From positions 248,001 through 312,000 of the forward strand of contig CAJNOI010000060.1 in the NCBI GenBank assembly GCA_905250115.1: a stretch of 64,000 bases of DNA, written 5' to 3'. Positions 23,956 through 37,724 of the stretch are shown here, one piece after another (position 1 is the first letter of the stretch; each line of letters opens with the position of its first letter). The DNA is from Adineta steineri (Eukaryota > Rotifera > Eurotatoria > Adinetida > Adinetidae). The position numbers and the translations under genes were made by a program. Below the pieces are notes generated by a model. It was given only the letters and a program-made list of their open reading frames with translations, had not been told where the DNA came from and did no database searches.

Positions 23956-26900
23956 AATATTGATTTATTTTTTAAATTAATAATAATACAATATCTGTTT
24001 ATTTGTTCTGTTTCTCTTTATAAATATATATATGTGTGCTTTTCTCTTCTTTCTTTTGTTTTCCTTACTAAACATTCGTTATGTGATGGTATTAATTTCT
24101 TCTTCATGATCATCAACCTTTTGTTATATGTTGTACGAGCACACATGTATCGTACTTCAACCATTTAAGGTTGTCGTTATTGTTAATGTTCTTGCTCAAA
24201 AATAAAACGAATTGTGAACACGTACACATGTATAATTAATAATCTTATTTAATTCATTTTTATCTGCATGATAACAAGAGAATTGTTAATATCAAACATA
24301 TTATTAATTATACGATTATTATTTCTAGTAAACAATAAAAAACAGGATTGAAAATATAGGAAATGTACTTTTTCTGTTTCTTTTTTGTTCGTAGTTGTTT
24401 CAATTATTTTCAATAATGTCATTATGACAATGTTTTCTTGTAATTATTGTTTCTTTCACATTTTTGGAATAGAATATGGTATCAACTTTATTCATGTGAT
24501 GATAACTCTTGATTTTCCATAATAAATACAGAAATTTTAATGAAAGAATATTCAACATTGGTAATTAATGTATGTATTGTAATATAACCGGTATACTCTA
24601 TCAAAGAAATATTATCTTACTGTTAACAACTGTTATTTAGTATTATGAAAAAATGCAAGTTGACTAAGATCTATGTCAAAACTATTAACTAAATCAATGA
24701 AAAGAATATTCAATACATATGTTGTATATAGTTTCTAATAAAATGAACATCGAATAGAAAATAAGAGATTTTTCATAATATCAACAATTAGTCAATCTAG
24801 TAGAATAGTTAATATTCTGACAAATTTTTCTCTAAGAAATACAATACGAACTTGATAAATGTATTTTGTAAATAGTTTATTTTATGAATGAGAGAAATAA
24901 TAGTTTTGTCGAGTAAATTATAAAATACAAATGATTATAAGTTTGCTATATTTTTAATCATATAGTTTTACGTAGAATCGATGACAATATAAATGAACCC
25001 GATGTATCCGGGTCACCGAGTTCTGATATTTTGAGACTTGAATAACTTTAAAAAAACACGTTCTATTGATCATATAATAATATGACTTGTGTAAATATTT
25101 GCGTTTATGTTATTTTTGTACATAAACCTTTCTATATTTAGTAAAGATTCTTAGTTGTTTCTCAATAGAGTGCATATGCGTGAGATGATGACAACACTCA
25201 CACCCACTCCCTGTTCTGACTTACAGCATGGTCCTTTATTTCGCGCATTGCATCAACAGGAAGTCAAAAAAGTTCAAGAAGAAAATATTACAATTTCGTT
25301 AATATAGTGAGGAGACTTAAAAAAAGGAAAGATATTTCATGTGAATGTATTGAATGTGGTACAGAATTGCGTCTTGTAGATTGTTTTAAAAACTATCACA
25401 TTCGGCAACCATTTTGAGTCATGTGTCTTGGAATATTTTTTGCTATTAATAGCTTATAAATAAAACCTATTTGTTATATGTAACTTTTGATAAATTATAA
25501 ATACATGTTTCTAAAAATTATTATGACATTTTATTGAATTCAACTGTCAGATCTTGAAAGACTGAAGAAAAAAAAATAATCATTTAATTAAAAAACGTCA
25601 TTTATTAGATGAATTCTCTACATGTCATAAACATACAAGATAAAATATTGTGGAATTCAATCCACAAAAATAGTCTTTTAATGAACGTAAAAATACGTTT
25701 CAAATGTCATATGATATGATCGAAATTGATTTTAATAGTAATGGTAATCAGACTTAGAAAATCCAAGTATGAAAAACTTACTTCTCCATTTTTAATCTCG
25801 TTTATATATTTCTCTTTGTAGCTTAGCAACTCAATAAAATAATATTCTAAACTTAACTACAATGTATTTAGATATATATCAATTATAATACAAGAATTGA
25901 AATCATGAGCAGGAACATAGCCAGGAATTTGCTAAGAAGTATGCCCGACTTACTTAGTGGTGTGCACAGCTACAGAAAAATAAATTTTTGTTTCAGGTAG
26001 AAAAAAATTTCCGTACTCCCCTAAAGGTACAATTTTTCCAAAGAGTGTGCACACCCTCTGGCTACGCCCCCGATCATGAACAAATAATGCTAAAGAGTAA
26101 AAAGGTCTATAGTTCATTCATATATAAATTAGTATCAAAATCTTCAAAAATAATCGTACTACAAGAAATTAATTTAGTTCTATCTAATTCTTCATATACT
26201 ATTTTTTTGGAGGTAAAGCTTTTATTGATGTTAAAACATGACAATTCAAGGATAACAACAAACAACAGGACGTATTATCATCAAAAGCTGAAGAGGAGAC
26301 ACATGACATTGATCTTTTATCACTGATGATTTTGTAATGGTGATGATATCTTGGATAATTGTTGTATATGTAATGTATTCATATACTGAATAAGTTTATT
26401 TTCTATACGTATAGCACAACCAATATAGTCTTATTTGCATGTACAAACATTTCTATGTATAATAAATTCAATTTTTACTATTGTTTTGAATAATAAATTT
26501 TTTCTGAGAAAATTTTCATGATTTACAATTTCATAGTATGACACAAACCTTAAAACTGATCTGCATTCAAGAACTAAATTAAAAAGTGCTTGTGTGAATA
26601 ATGATAAAACTCTTACGAAATTGTTGACTTCTTAAATCATAAGAGAAGAGAAGTCGTATGAACTCTTTTTTCATTAATAATTATATGCTTTTTATCAATA
26701 AGAGAAAACTTATTACATAACTTTGTATTTTAACAATATTTTCTTTCAACATTCTATAAAATCATACATGGTAATCTAATCCATTCTCCACTATTAACAG
26801 ATACACCATATTTTTGAAGCTCATAAAATATAATATATATATAAATTACAAAAATGTTAACTAGGGACATCTATCCGTAAAGTAAAAGATTGTATTGAAA

Positions 26901-27324
26901 AGTTTTATTATTGATAAATTTTTCTATAAAAATAATTCTAAAAATATTAGTTAATAGAAAAAATGAAAAAATTCTTATGGCTATGGTCACGGATGATTGA
27001 TTGGCTTTCCCTTCACTCACATATCTTCGTGTAGTAAAAATTGTTGGTAACAAGAATGAAAGGCTAAATGAAGCGAAGAAGAGACAAACGAACACAGTCT
27101 AGCGTAACAGTGAGTCATCTTGCCAATCGAATAAAATAACACGAACACGCAAAGGACAAACTGGATTGAGTTGAGTAAACAAGAAGAAAGGAAGAAAGAA
27201 AAAAAGAAATATTGGAGATTTTAGTTCACTACTCGTGTCTACCACCCTTGTCAACGTATACATATAATTTATGAAACTATTTTGTTGTATTTAAACGAAT
27301 ATTTCTAGATGAATTGTTACTATA
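23956..27324. other. Long intergenic region with one candidate MITE
   Basis: 3.4 kb without a gene that can be supported. The only structured element is the inverted-repeat candidate at 25913-26072. A small nested palindrome lies at about 24994-25023 (GAACCCG and CGGGTC arms). The rest is AT-rich with short poly-A/T runs. Confidence 0.4.
25913..26072. mobile_element. Candidate MITE with GTAGCCAG-type termini
   Basis: The left end carries CATAGCCAGG (25916-25925). The right end carries CTGGCTACGCC (26058-26068), whose reverse complement GGCGTAGCCAG matches it. GTGTGCAC also occurs near both ends (about 25962 and 26045). The ~160-bp length and lack of a usable frame fit a non-autonomous DNA transposon. 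Target-site duplication and family were not established. Confidence 0.45.
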
Positions 27325-30300
27325 ATGAGCACAGAAAATGAACAGATAGTAATTAAAAAAATCTGACTTTTAATTTTCATGATATATTTACTTTTTTTAT
27401 TTAATCTATATAGAATAAGTCTAACTCATCATCATCGTCAATCGATTTTAATTCATCTCAAACAATGCAGGGATGGATTAAATTAATGGAAACAATTCGT
27501 AATTCCGATCCACCATCAAATGAATCAGCTACATTCTTACCGAACAGTAATTTTCATAATTATAGAAATAGTATGCAACATCAAAATTTATTTAATCAAT
27601 CATTACCATTAACGACCAATACAAATGATTATTTATTAAAATCATCTGAAAGAATAAATACAATTATAACATTAGATTCACCACCAAATATATTTGATTC
27701 ATCATCTATTATTAGTTTAGACACAACACCAAGACAAATTATTGATGATATATTATCTGTAGAAAATGAGTTAATATCACGATCAAGATTAAGACGAGAA
27801 AGTATAATTTCATTAGAAATTGAATCACCAACAACAACCGCATCATCAATAATATCATCTACAGGTTTAAAGAACACAGTTTTTTTAGTTTAATTTAATT
27901 CAAAACAATAAAATTATTTTTATTTAGATTCTAAACAATCTCCAGTACATTCAAAAAGAAATTCTATGCAAATATCAAATACATTTCGAGAACCAATATC
28001 AACAATGAAATCTAATCATATTTCGACGCCAATTACAGAAGATATATCAGATGATGATGATGTACCACTTGTTGATATACGTAAACAAAAAATCATCTCA
28101 ATTGATACATTATCAATTCCATCAGCCAATGATTCAATTATTCCATTAGCAACTGATCTTCAATCATTACCCGGTCATATACAAAATGATATACGTGATA
28201 TACGTTTTCTTATTTATAGTGATATTGATACATTATCTATGCATTTACATACCTGTTTATATCTTGATAAACAATCTTCTTCCTCTCCCATAACACCAAA
28301 TAATCTAAAAACTTGTAATGTTTTAAAGAAAATCTTTAAAATTTATTATATAAAAACATTTCGTAAACATTTATATTTGGAAAAAAAGATTTCATTTATT
28401 AAAAATGATAAACATAAACAACAACCATTATCTATGATAAGTTCACCGACATCAACCTCATTTACAACGGATTGGACTGTTAATCGAAGAAATCCATCAT
28501 CAACACAACGACAAATACCAAAGAATCCTTTTCATATTCTACAATTAGAACCTGCAAAACAATTTTTAACAACAGATAATTCATCATCATCAAATATTAT
28601 TTCAAAATCACCCATTGAAAAATTTGAAACAGTTAAAGATATTCTTGCACGGACGTATTATCCACATTTATATACAGCAATTGAATGTGGTTATCATTTT
28701 GGTGAAAAATCAAAATTTCCAAATACACAACAATTAATAACAACACATGGTGATATAACATTTATTAAAGAAATGCCTCAATCACCACCACCACCAGATG
28801 TTTTCAATGATCCAATAGCAATTACACTTAAAACACCTCCACCAACAACAAGACGTGATTCAATAATTAGTCAACCATCACCCATAATTATGAAGAATCG
28901 TAATCGACAATCGAATAATTCGAAAAATGATGATTCAAGATCTTTGTCATCGATACATGTTGAACCATGTATGGATAATGAAATTGATGAATTATCACCA
29001 TGGGCAATTAAAAAATCTGTTGTTATTTTGACGCCAACGAAAATTCCATTACCATCAAGAATAATAAATGAAAAAGATAAACCATTGACAAATAATAATC
29101 GTAAACGAAAATTCTCAAATACAAATATTAAAGAAAATAAAAAAAATCGAATTGAATCAACATCATCATTAGAAACAATTAATCATATTGAAGATATTAC
29201 TGAACCAGAAAGGTATATTATTTCATTTCTTTTTTTCAATATAAATAATAAAAATAGTCTTATTTACAATAAATATTTTCCCTGATTATAACATAATAAT
29301 TTACAATGTGCCATATGGAAAAATATTTAACTGGTAACCATATGTTCGGAGAATTTGTCATTTTTGACAGTGACAAGAATCTGAACCTTTTTTTTTTAAT
29401 ATTGAGAATAGTGAAGTGAGAGATAAAGTGAAAGTTAAATTTCCTTATCAATCTATTGTTTCAATCTAACCTTGAGATGTCTATGTTCGATCTAATTGAC
29501 TCCCAAGTTGATTTTGTTTAAATGTTATATATATATATAATATGAGATCAAATCGTATATTTCTAAAGATAATCTAATGGAGAGTAATGCTATACATTAC
29601 TTAAGTTAGATATTTATATGATTAGCTATCTTGAAATATATATCTAAATGCTTCTTCTTTAGATAATGTTCAATAACATCTTAGTAAGGCTCGTATACTT
29701 CCAATTATATTCTTGAAACACTCAGTAAACTATACTGAAAGTAGCAAGTAATTATATTGACAGTATGAATATAAGCATCAATTCCGGATTGACAAATTCA
29801 TATTATATTTTACTGAGATTTTAGCTTATTTGACACGAAAGTTTATTTTTCATCAATGTTTTATATGCAGTACATAATTTCTGATACATTATGAAGACTC
29901 AGAATAAGAACATGATAAAAACGTTTGAATCGGTACATTCGAAAGGCTACCTGTGCTTATTCGTTATCATAGAATCAGACTAATCATATTTTTATTTACG
30001 TAAATATGCATGAAAATTATTATTATATCGCCATTGAATCTGTTCTTAATATTCATTGAAGAGGCCCATCAGTTAGCTTGCTATTACTGACATGAATCAA
30101 AAAATCAAATGAAAGATTAGTAATCAAGGTTGACAGCTGCCTCTATATATCTGTGACTGTATTTATCATACAATTTGTAAAACAAATAATGCTATATCTT
30201 ACATTAGTAAAGTGTAACCCATCAATAGAAGATGAAGATGTTAAAATATGAGTGTTTATGTAGATTTATAAATGAAATAAACATAGATCATATATTTTAG

Positions 30301-33300
30301 TGATGATGATGACGATGATGGTGATGAAGATTATAATGTATTACCGTCTGAATTACCAAAACAATGTCTTATTAAAAATGGACTTCGTTCGAATTATTAT
30401 AAAACAAGAGCTAACGATAAATCGAAACCAATTAGGTCTATATTTGATTTTCTTTTTTTTATTATGAAAATAAATAAAAAATATATCTCTCTATTTTTTA
30501 GTAATAAATCTTTTCCTGAACGACGAAGACTACGACGACAATCATCAGGTTCATTACCATCATTTTACACTGGAATATTTGAATCTGATGATGCGAAATC
30601 TTCATATATTGATTATCGACTTCCATATGATATCTATTGGCAAGAACAACAAAAAACTAAACAACCAACAATGAATAATCATTTTCCTCATATGATAACA
30701 TCAACAATTTCAATCTTACGTCATAATAAGAAAAAATCAAGTAAACCAAAACAAAAACAATTATCACCTTATAAAAAAATCTTTCGTAATGTTTATTCCG
30801 ATCAATTACGACAACATGCTTTATCATTAAATACTACAGAACACACACCTACTTGTGAATGTAAACCACCTCAAACATGTGAAGATGGTGTATGTCTTAA
30901 CAGAGTCATGTTTACTGAATGTACTATACATTGTGCTTGTGGTATGTATGATTTATCTTTATTTTCGATCCGCTAAACATTTAAAAAACACAAATTCTAT
31001 ATCTAGCGTTGCCCTATTCTGTCAATTCTCAAATCTATAAAATTTAAATACTTATTATTTGGTTGAGTTAAGTGAGCTCCAAATTCGAAGTTTTCGAGAA
31101 CTTGCAGCTTGTAACTGTGTGCTTTTTTTTCTTGAGCATCACCAGTCGACTCAGCACAGTCTAGAGTATCTATTAGAGCAATCAAAAACAGATGATTACA
31201 GTTTCAGGTAGAGTTTTTCGCGAAAACTCAGATATGCGTAAACTCCAAATCTGGGGCACACTTAAGTTGACATTATTATTTATACTTGATTCTATAATTG
31301 AGATTTTTCTTAGGTGTCAAATGTACTAATCAAAGAGTTCGTAAAAATCTATGGTACAAACATCTTGAAGTTTTCGATACTGGTAAATATGGTCAAGGTT
31401 TGCGTACAACAAATTCAATATCAAAAGGTACCTTTCTATGTGAATATGTTGGTGAAGTAATAACTGAAGAACAATTTTATGATCGTATGATAAATTTGTA
31501 TTCGAAAGATGAACATCATTATACAATGAAATTAACACAAAATTTAGTTATTGATGCTTATCGTATGGGTAGTATAGCACGTTTTGCTAATCATTCATGT
31601 TCACCAAATTGTGGTTTTGAAAAATGGAGTGTTGATGGTTTACAACGTATGTGTATGTTTCCATTACGTACAATAAAAGCAGGTGAAGAATTAACATATG
31701 ATTATAATTTTCAATGTTTTAATGTACAAACACAACAAGCATGTTATTGTGAAAGTCCAAAATGTCGAGGAAAAATTGGTACAAAACAAAAATCAACAAC
31801 ATCATCGATAATAACGAATAATGATACTAATTCATCCATAACAATTCAAAGATTAACTCAACGTGAAAAACGAAGAGTTTTACAATCATCTATATTTCTA
31901 CTGCGTAATCTAAAGAGAATAAAAACTAAGCAAGAATTAAAAAATAAGAATAGTAATACATTACAACAACAACAACAAACAACTGATAACCAATCTGCAA
32001 CATCACTTTTTTTTACACAAAATTATTATCATTCAAATGGATCAAATAACAGAACAATATTACCTAATTTAAGAAAAAATCCAACAATGATTCATAAGGA
32101 AATGTTTTATCTATTTTATAATCATATTCGTCGTTCACATTTTGTAAAAACTGGTCGACATAATTCTGAACTTATTGATGATACATGTTATTATGCTCAA
32201 TTAGCACAATTGAATCTTATATTAAATGAAATATTTGACTTAATTTTATATCATAGAGGTCGAACTCGAGATATCATTCCAGCTAATGCATTAAAAAAAT
32301 GTCCATCAAAACGTTTATATCCTGCATATTATCAGATAATAACAAAACCAATTGATTTAAAACGAATACGAAATAAATTAGATAATGGAGAATATTTATC
32401 ATTTGAATTATTTGAACTAGATCTTTTATTATTATTTAATAATGCTATTGTAAATAGAAATTTTATTGAAATATTTTCAAATAAATTTATTTTTTCTTTT
32501 ATAGACATATTGTGGTGCAGATTCTCATGAAGGTCAAGCTGTTTTAGAATTACAAAATTATTTTCTCAATACAATCAAACTTCAATATAAAACTATGTTA
32601 AATTTATTTACAAATATGCAAGAAGAACAGACGGATTTAAATACGCTTGAAAATTTTATAGAACGTTTACATAAAAAAGAAACTATTGATGGGCAAATAA
32701 GACAAATTCTTTATGATATTATATATAATATAAGTGATAAGATAATTGATGATGATGATGATGATGATGATGAGACAATTGATAATTCACCGATTGTTTA
32801 TAAAATCGTGCTTGATAATAAACCAAGTTCACATCGAGCATCAAGATCTAGGACAGGATCAGATTGTATTGTTCATTGTCGTTGTGGATCTGTTTATGAT
32901 GAAATTTCACTTGTTCAATGTTATGCTTGTCAAGTAAGATTAAGACAAAAAATTTGTTTAATGTTATACAGAATTCCTAGATTTTATTTGAAATTCTTTT
33001 ATGTATTTTTTAGTTATGGCAACATGTTACATGTGTTTCAATAGATGATTCAAGTCGGCCATATTATTGTTTTGAATGTGTAGCACCATGTGAACAAAAT
33101 CCATCTGCATGTTTAAAAACAAATGTACTTCTAGCAGCTACTTTATCACCTCTACAAACTTATGATGATAATCATGAGTCATATTCAACTTTAACACGTT
33201 CCGATGGATTTGTTATTCGTATAAATGAATGTTATTTTGTTGTAAAACAAGATGAGAAAAATATTGATCGATCATTAGTATCCCCTGAATATGATATTTT

Positions 33301-35033
33301 ATTTGTTGAACGACTTTGGTATGATGATTATGGTGTTGGACAAGCGTCTGGCTTTTTTTATATACGTCCAAATGAAACATTTCATGAACCTACTCGCAAA
33401 TTTTATCTTAATGAAGTATTTCGTTTTCCATCATCAAATGATCCTTTACCAATTAGTTTAATTGTTCGTCCATGTTTTGTATTTGATATTGGAACTTATC
33501 GTAAAGGTAAACCAATATCTGATAATAGTAATCGAGTATTATCAAGTGATTTATTTATTTGTGATTATCGTGTTGATAAAACTGCAAGAACATTTACACG
33601 TTGGGTAAAAACAAAACAATATCCAACTAATACAAAACCCTATTGTTTTGATACTTATGTGGAAAGACTGTCACCTAAAAGAGATTATCAGGTTTGTATT
33701 TAAAAATTTTTCACATACAGTAAATGAATTTTTATACTTGACCTTATTCTACAATTAACAGAAAGAAAATGTTAAACATACACATGTCTGAAGAAAAATG
33801 CTATCATATTCATTCCGAGATTATATAATATCAAATTTATCTGTTCTTCATTAATCGTTATTCTCTTTCTCGTAGAGGAGAGTTCAGTAATCATAAATTG
33901 TTTGATTGTCTGTCCGCAGGATCAAAAAAACATCGAAAATCGATTTTTAGAGGTTTCTTGATGCAGGGACTTCGAATCTGATGTTAGTTGTTCAAAATTC
34001 TTTAAGAAAAAATTATTTTACACAAAGGACCATTTTTTTACGAAAAAGTTTTTTTTGATATAAAATTTGGCGAAACGATTTTTGAAGTCGGGGAACACGA
34101 ATATGAAGTTAGTGTTTACATGTTATATAAGAAGAGGTCCCGTAACATTGTAGAACACCATTCCTACGAGAAAGAGCTAAGCGAGTCCTTAGACGAGCGT
34201 TACTTGTTCATTTTCTATTGATAACATAATACAATATAGTTGATAGGAAAAAAACTGTGAATAAGCTTTGAGTTATACATTTTATTGTATTACATAGCCC
34301 GACGTTTTATTGAGATATGAATTATCGTAGAGAATGTTATTTACTGAAATATATCTTATCATTAGATATTTCTTAATAGAAAGAGATCGAATGATAAAAT
34401 CTTAGCTAGTCTCATAATTCTAAGTAATGCGACTTTGAATAGTAATAAATAAATCTTTCGGGAACTATTCTATTCTTAATATTTCTCTTCAAATTGAATT
34501 CAATAGAACATCGTTTAGCACATAGATTTGAACGTATGATAATTCTTTCCTATCTTAATTTATACATTTTTTAGCCCTATCAAAAAGAACTTCAACAACA
34601 AAAACAAGATCATCATCATCATCATCATGATAATCGTCGACGTGCAATAAATCATTCAAATAAATTAACTCATAAACAACTTCAAGAAAGGCATACACGT
34701 ATAAATGGTATTATTGAGAAAATTTATTGTCGTCATTACGGTCAAAATTCCGTACCGGATGAAATTAATTATTCAATTGAACAATTTCTTCAACAATCAT
34801 TTATACCTCCAAGTTTAATTGATATTAACCATCATAATAATAATAATTCACCTTTAATAGAAAATGATACTTTAATATTACCATTACAATCTCCAGCTGA
34901 AATCATAAGTAAAAAACGTCGAACAATATCTTTATCATCTGATGATGATATTGTTGAATTAATACCTGAAAATGATTGTCCACCATCAAAAAAACGAGGT
35001 TCAACAGGACAATCAACTATTAGTCCACGTTAA
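27325..35033 (+). CDS. ASH1L: ASH1-type histone H3K36 methyltransferase
   Basis: Trithorax-group chromatin regulator, the ASH1/ASH1L family, which methylates H3K36. Nine exons (27325-27348, 27414-27864, 27928-29212, 30301-30435, 30502-30941, 31314-32449, 32505-32933, 33014-33691, 34575-35033) total 5037 nt, giving 1678 residues. The order is a long low-complexity Ser/Asn-rich N-terminus, then the AWS Cys cluster (CECKPPQTCEDGVCLNR, ~745-785), SET (KYGQGLRTTNSISKGTFLCE, RFANHSCSPNCGFEKW, GEELTYDYNFQ) and post-SET (CYCESPKCRGK). A bromodomain (~1040-1180, YPAYYQIITKPIDLKRIRNK), PHD finger (CRCGSVYDEISLVQCYACQ) and BAH domain (YDILFVERLWYDDYG) follow. Both the order and the residues of the SET active site are those of ASH1. 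At 1678 residues it is shorter than human ASH1L, mainly in the N-terminus. Three introns (29213-30300, 30942-31313, 33692-34574) are unusually long. Confidence 0.95.
31068..31265. mobile_element. Candidate TTAA-flanked MITE inside ASH1 intron
   Basis: A ~198-bp segment within the 372-bp intron 30942-31313 begins TTAAGTGAGCTCCAAATTCG and ends with the inverted counterpart. The reverse complement of 31237-31265 begins TTAAGTGTGCCCCAGATTTG. About 23 of 29 positions match over the two arms. TTAA at both borders is the target site typical of piggyBac-type elements. It holds no coding frame. An internal palindrome GAGTTTTTCGCGAAAACTC lies near 31209-31227. Confidence 0.5.
33941..34118. repeat. Degenerate direct repeat inside ASH1 intron
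   Basis: Two related segments at about 33941-33993 and 34075-34118 share CGATTTTT followed by GGG, CGAAT, TGA and GTTAGT blocks at similar spacing. They lie in the 883-bp intron 33692-34574, so insertion and decay of a repeat may explain that intron's size. Similarity is imperfect and was judged by eye. Confidence 0.3.
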
Positions 35034-35333
35034 TATGATGATATAAAATAAAATTAAGCCGAATTCCTAGTCAAGATCAAGAAAACCAAAAACAAAAAAA
35101 AGGGACAAAGTTTTTCTTCGCTGTGTTTTGTTTTTTCGTTTTATAGATTTTTATATAAATTAAAAAATGTGAATATGTATATTTATTTGTATTCATGTGT
35201 GCTTTCTTCGACTGATGACATCGATATCTTTCAAATTTCTTAAATAAAACAATTTTCTAATAATAACGTGTTTTTTTTCGTGTCTATTATTTGAAATGAA
35301 CAAAACCAAAAATTTTAGATTTTAAAAAAAAAG

Positions 35334-36655
35334 ATGCATGATTCAACAGATCGTCATACAAATTCTTTATCATCAATCATGTCAGCAAGTCCAAATCGTT
35401 TATTAAATATTCATCAAACAAAAATAAGTCGACCAGCGCAACAACAAAATCTTGCAAAAAAATTAAAAGTTAATCATATGAATGGTGTACGACCAACATC
35501 GTCTCAAGAAGGAAATTCAACTGTACGCAGTTCGAAAAATGATACATCATTACGATGTCCATTAAGACAAACGTTACCAATATTTAAACAACCTGTAACG
35601 TATTATCCAACACAACGTGATGAAGTTAAACCACAAATAACTAATTCAACGAATCAAACAACAGCAAATAATACGACGGGTGGAAAACCAAGTGAAAAAA
35701 CGAAACCAAGACAACTTTTTTGGGAAAAACGTTTTCAAAATCTTCGACCAATGGATATTGATGGACAACCTTTTGAACATTTTAAATTACCCGAACAAAT
35801 AAAAGGTATATATCAAATCGAATAATATGAATGAATTGCAACTGAATGAAATATGTAGAGCAGAAATAACCTAAAACTAGTGACTATCTAATTAAATATG
35901 AATGATACTTTCGGGAGGAATAAAAGAACGATTATTTAGTCGATGATACGATCAACAAGAAAATCTACTACACTACTAAAAATAGGAAATAACATATCTT
36001 TTGTAGCAAAATCCATTAAATTTTACATATTTATTACGATACATTAACTTTTATATTTACGTAGTAGTGTCATAACTTTCTTTTATTCTCAATTCAATAG
36101 AGTGTCTTATCAATTATTTCCTAGAATATTTTGCACTTTTCTGTTAAAATATTTCATTATTAACGAGTACTTTTATATTTCTTTGAGCTTAATCATATTC
36201 AATGAACTTTTCTATTTATAGAAAAAAGAACTTGATCTTTTCCATTACAAAAAAAAAAGAAAGGAGAGGAAGATTTACATAGTTATGTAATCAAATGATA
36301 TTTACCGGAGTAGAACATAGGAAAGAAAACAATTTTTATTGAATAAATAGAGAAAAAAATTGTTTTTCGTCTAATATCAAATTAAATATCTTTAGGTGTT
36401 GGTCTTGACATGTCGCCTGAAACGGTTGTCATTAGTCTTGCAACATCTCTTCATTTATATAGTAATTCTCGTGCATTATTTGGTCAAAATAAACAATTTC
36501 AAAAAAATCCGACTATTTATGTTCAACGTGATCAACCATTAATTGAACATGTTACAATTACAGATGAACACATTCGCGCACAAGAAGAAAAAGTCAACGA
36601 ATTACGTCGACGTATTCAACAAACAATGCGCAGTGATGTTAAAATGGAATCATAA
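35334..36655 (+). CDS. MBD2/3-family NuRD subunit lacking the MBD
   Basis: Two exons (35334-35805, 36396-36655) give 243 residues. Conserved segments of MBD2/MBD3 downstream of the methyl-CpG-binding domain are clear: SPNRLL near the start, RQTLPIFKQPVT, PRQLFWEKRFQNLRPMD, KLPEQIKGVGLDMSPETVV, NPTIYVQRDQPL, and the coiled coil TDEHIRAQEEKVNELRRRIQ that binds GATAD2/p66 in NuRD. No MBD precedes these. Only 300 bp separate the start from the end of the ASH1 gene, and that gap has no room for a canonical MBD exon with its own promoter. A TTTTAG acceptor-like site lies 16 bp before the ATG, which could be a trans-splice site. The joining intron is 590 bp. It probably works as a NuRD scaffold without binding methylated DNA. 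That role is inferred. Confidence 0.87.
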
Positions 36656-37724
36656 AAACAAAACAATTTTTATAACTACACCCAGTGATGTGAACGATAA
36701 CCACTACAAGTGTGTTTCATTTCTAATTATCTATATGTAACAAAAATTTGGATTTTTTTCTTTTTGTATAACTACTTTGCTCTTATTGTCGTATAATTTC
36801 TTTGTTGAGCTAGTGAAAATTTTTTTTTGGGATCAACACGCAAAATACTAGAATGAATGAATATTATATTTCGAATATAATCAAACATATGTCTTGTTAT
36901 TTTATATAAATATTGTTGTTGCTAATGATGATGTTTTATATATATATATGTGTACCAATGAAAATCTCTCTGAACAAGAAGAAGAAAAAAAAACGAAAAT
37001 GTTCTAAAGCACAACAATATTCTTTTTTTTCCTCTTTTGTTACAAGTAGAGAATAATAATAAAAAGAAATTCTCTTGAGACAATAAATAAATATCTAACA
37101 TAAATGAGATCATTGCTTTTTTATTCCATTATATAGTTTGACAATGTATCTGCTGATAAGAAAGTCTTGCTATTAATCGATATGAATATAAAAATATCTG
37201 TTGTTTAATTAAATAAATGCATAAAGGAAGGAAACGAAAAATATGTAGTTCTGTATCGCTTTTTTTTGCTATTGTTAAGTGTTTCCGATGTATGTATCCA
37301 TACTCGTTTGATTCAATTATGGTTATTGACGAGCAACTAGTATTACTACACGAACCCCATACATACATATAAATATAAAAACGTGTTCAAAATATTTTCT
37401 TCGACATAGTGGATCGATGAACACTTATATAAACATATACGCATATAAATGTGTTGACAAGGTTAGTTTTTATGTCTTAAATGGTGATGAAGTATGTTGG
37501 AATATTGAAGTGGTTCATATAAATGAGTAGCGATCTTTGCGAATACACAATCGATTGTGAAACAAGAAAGAAATGATTAAATTAATGTTTCTTGTGACCT
37601 AGATTTGACCCACTTATGTTTCTTTAGGACAATTATAACATGCATCCAATATATCGATCACTAAGAAACAATAGATAATAAATCTGTGTATTTTTGTTTT
37701 ATTCTATTTCTCATTCACTCGTCG
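36656..37724. other. Intergenic between convergent genes
   Basis: 3' flanks of the MBD2/3-like gene and of the GPCR. AT-rich with poly-A/T runs and a short (TA)n tract near 36936-36949. No gene is visible. Confidence 0.45.

Noticed and set aside
26871..27095. Minus-strand frame with a hydrophobic N-terminus upstream of ASH1
   Set aside because: Composition typical of AT-rich noncoding DNA. It lies in the ASH1 promoter region with no splice support.
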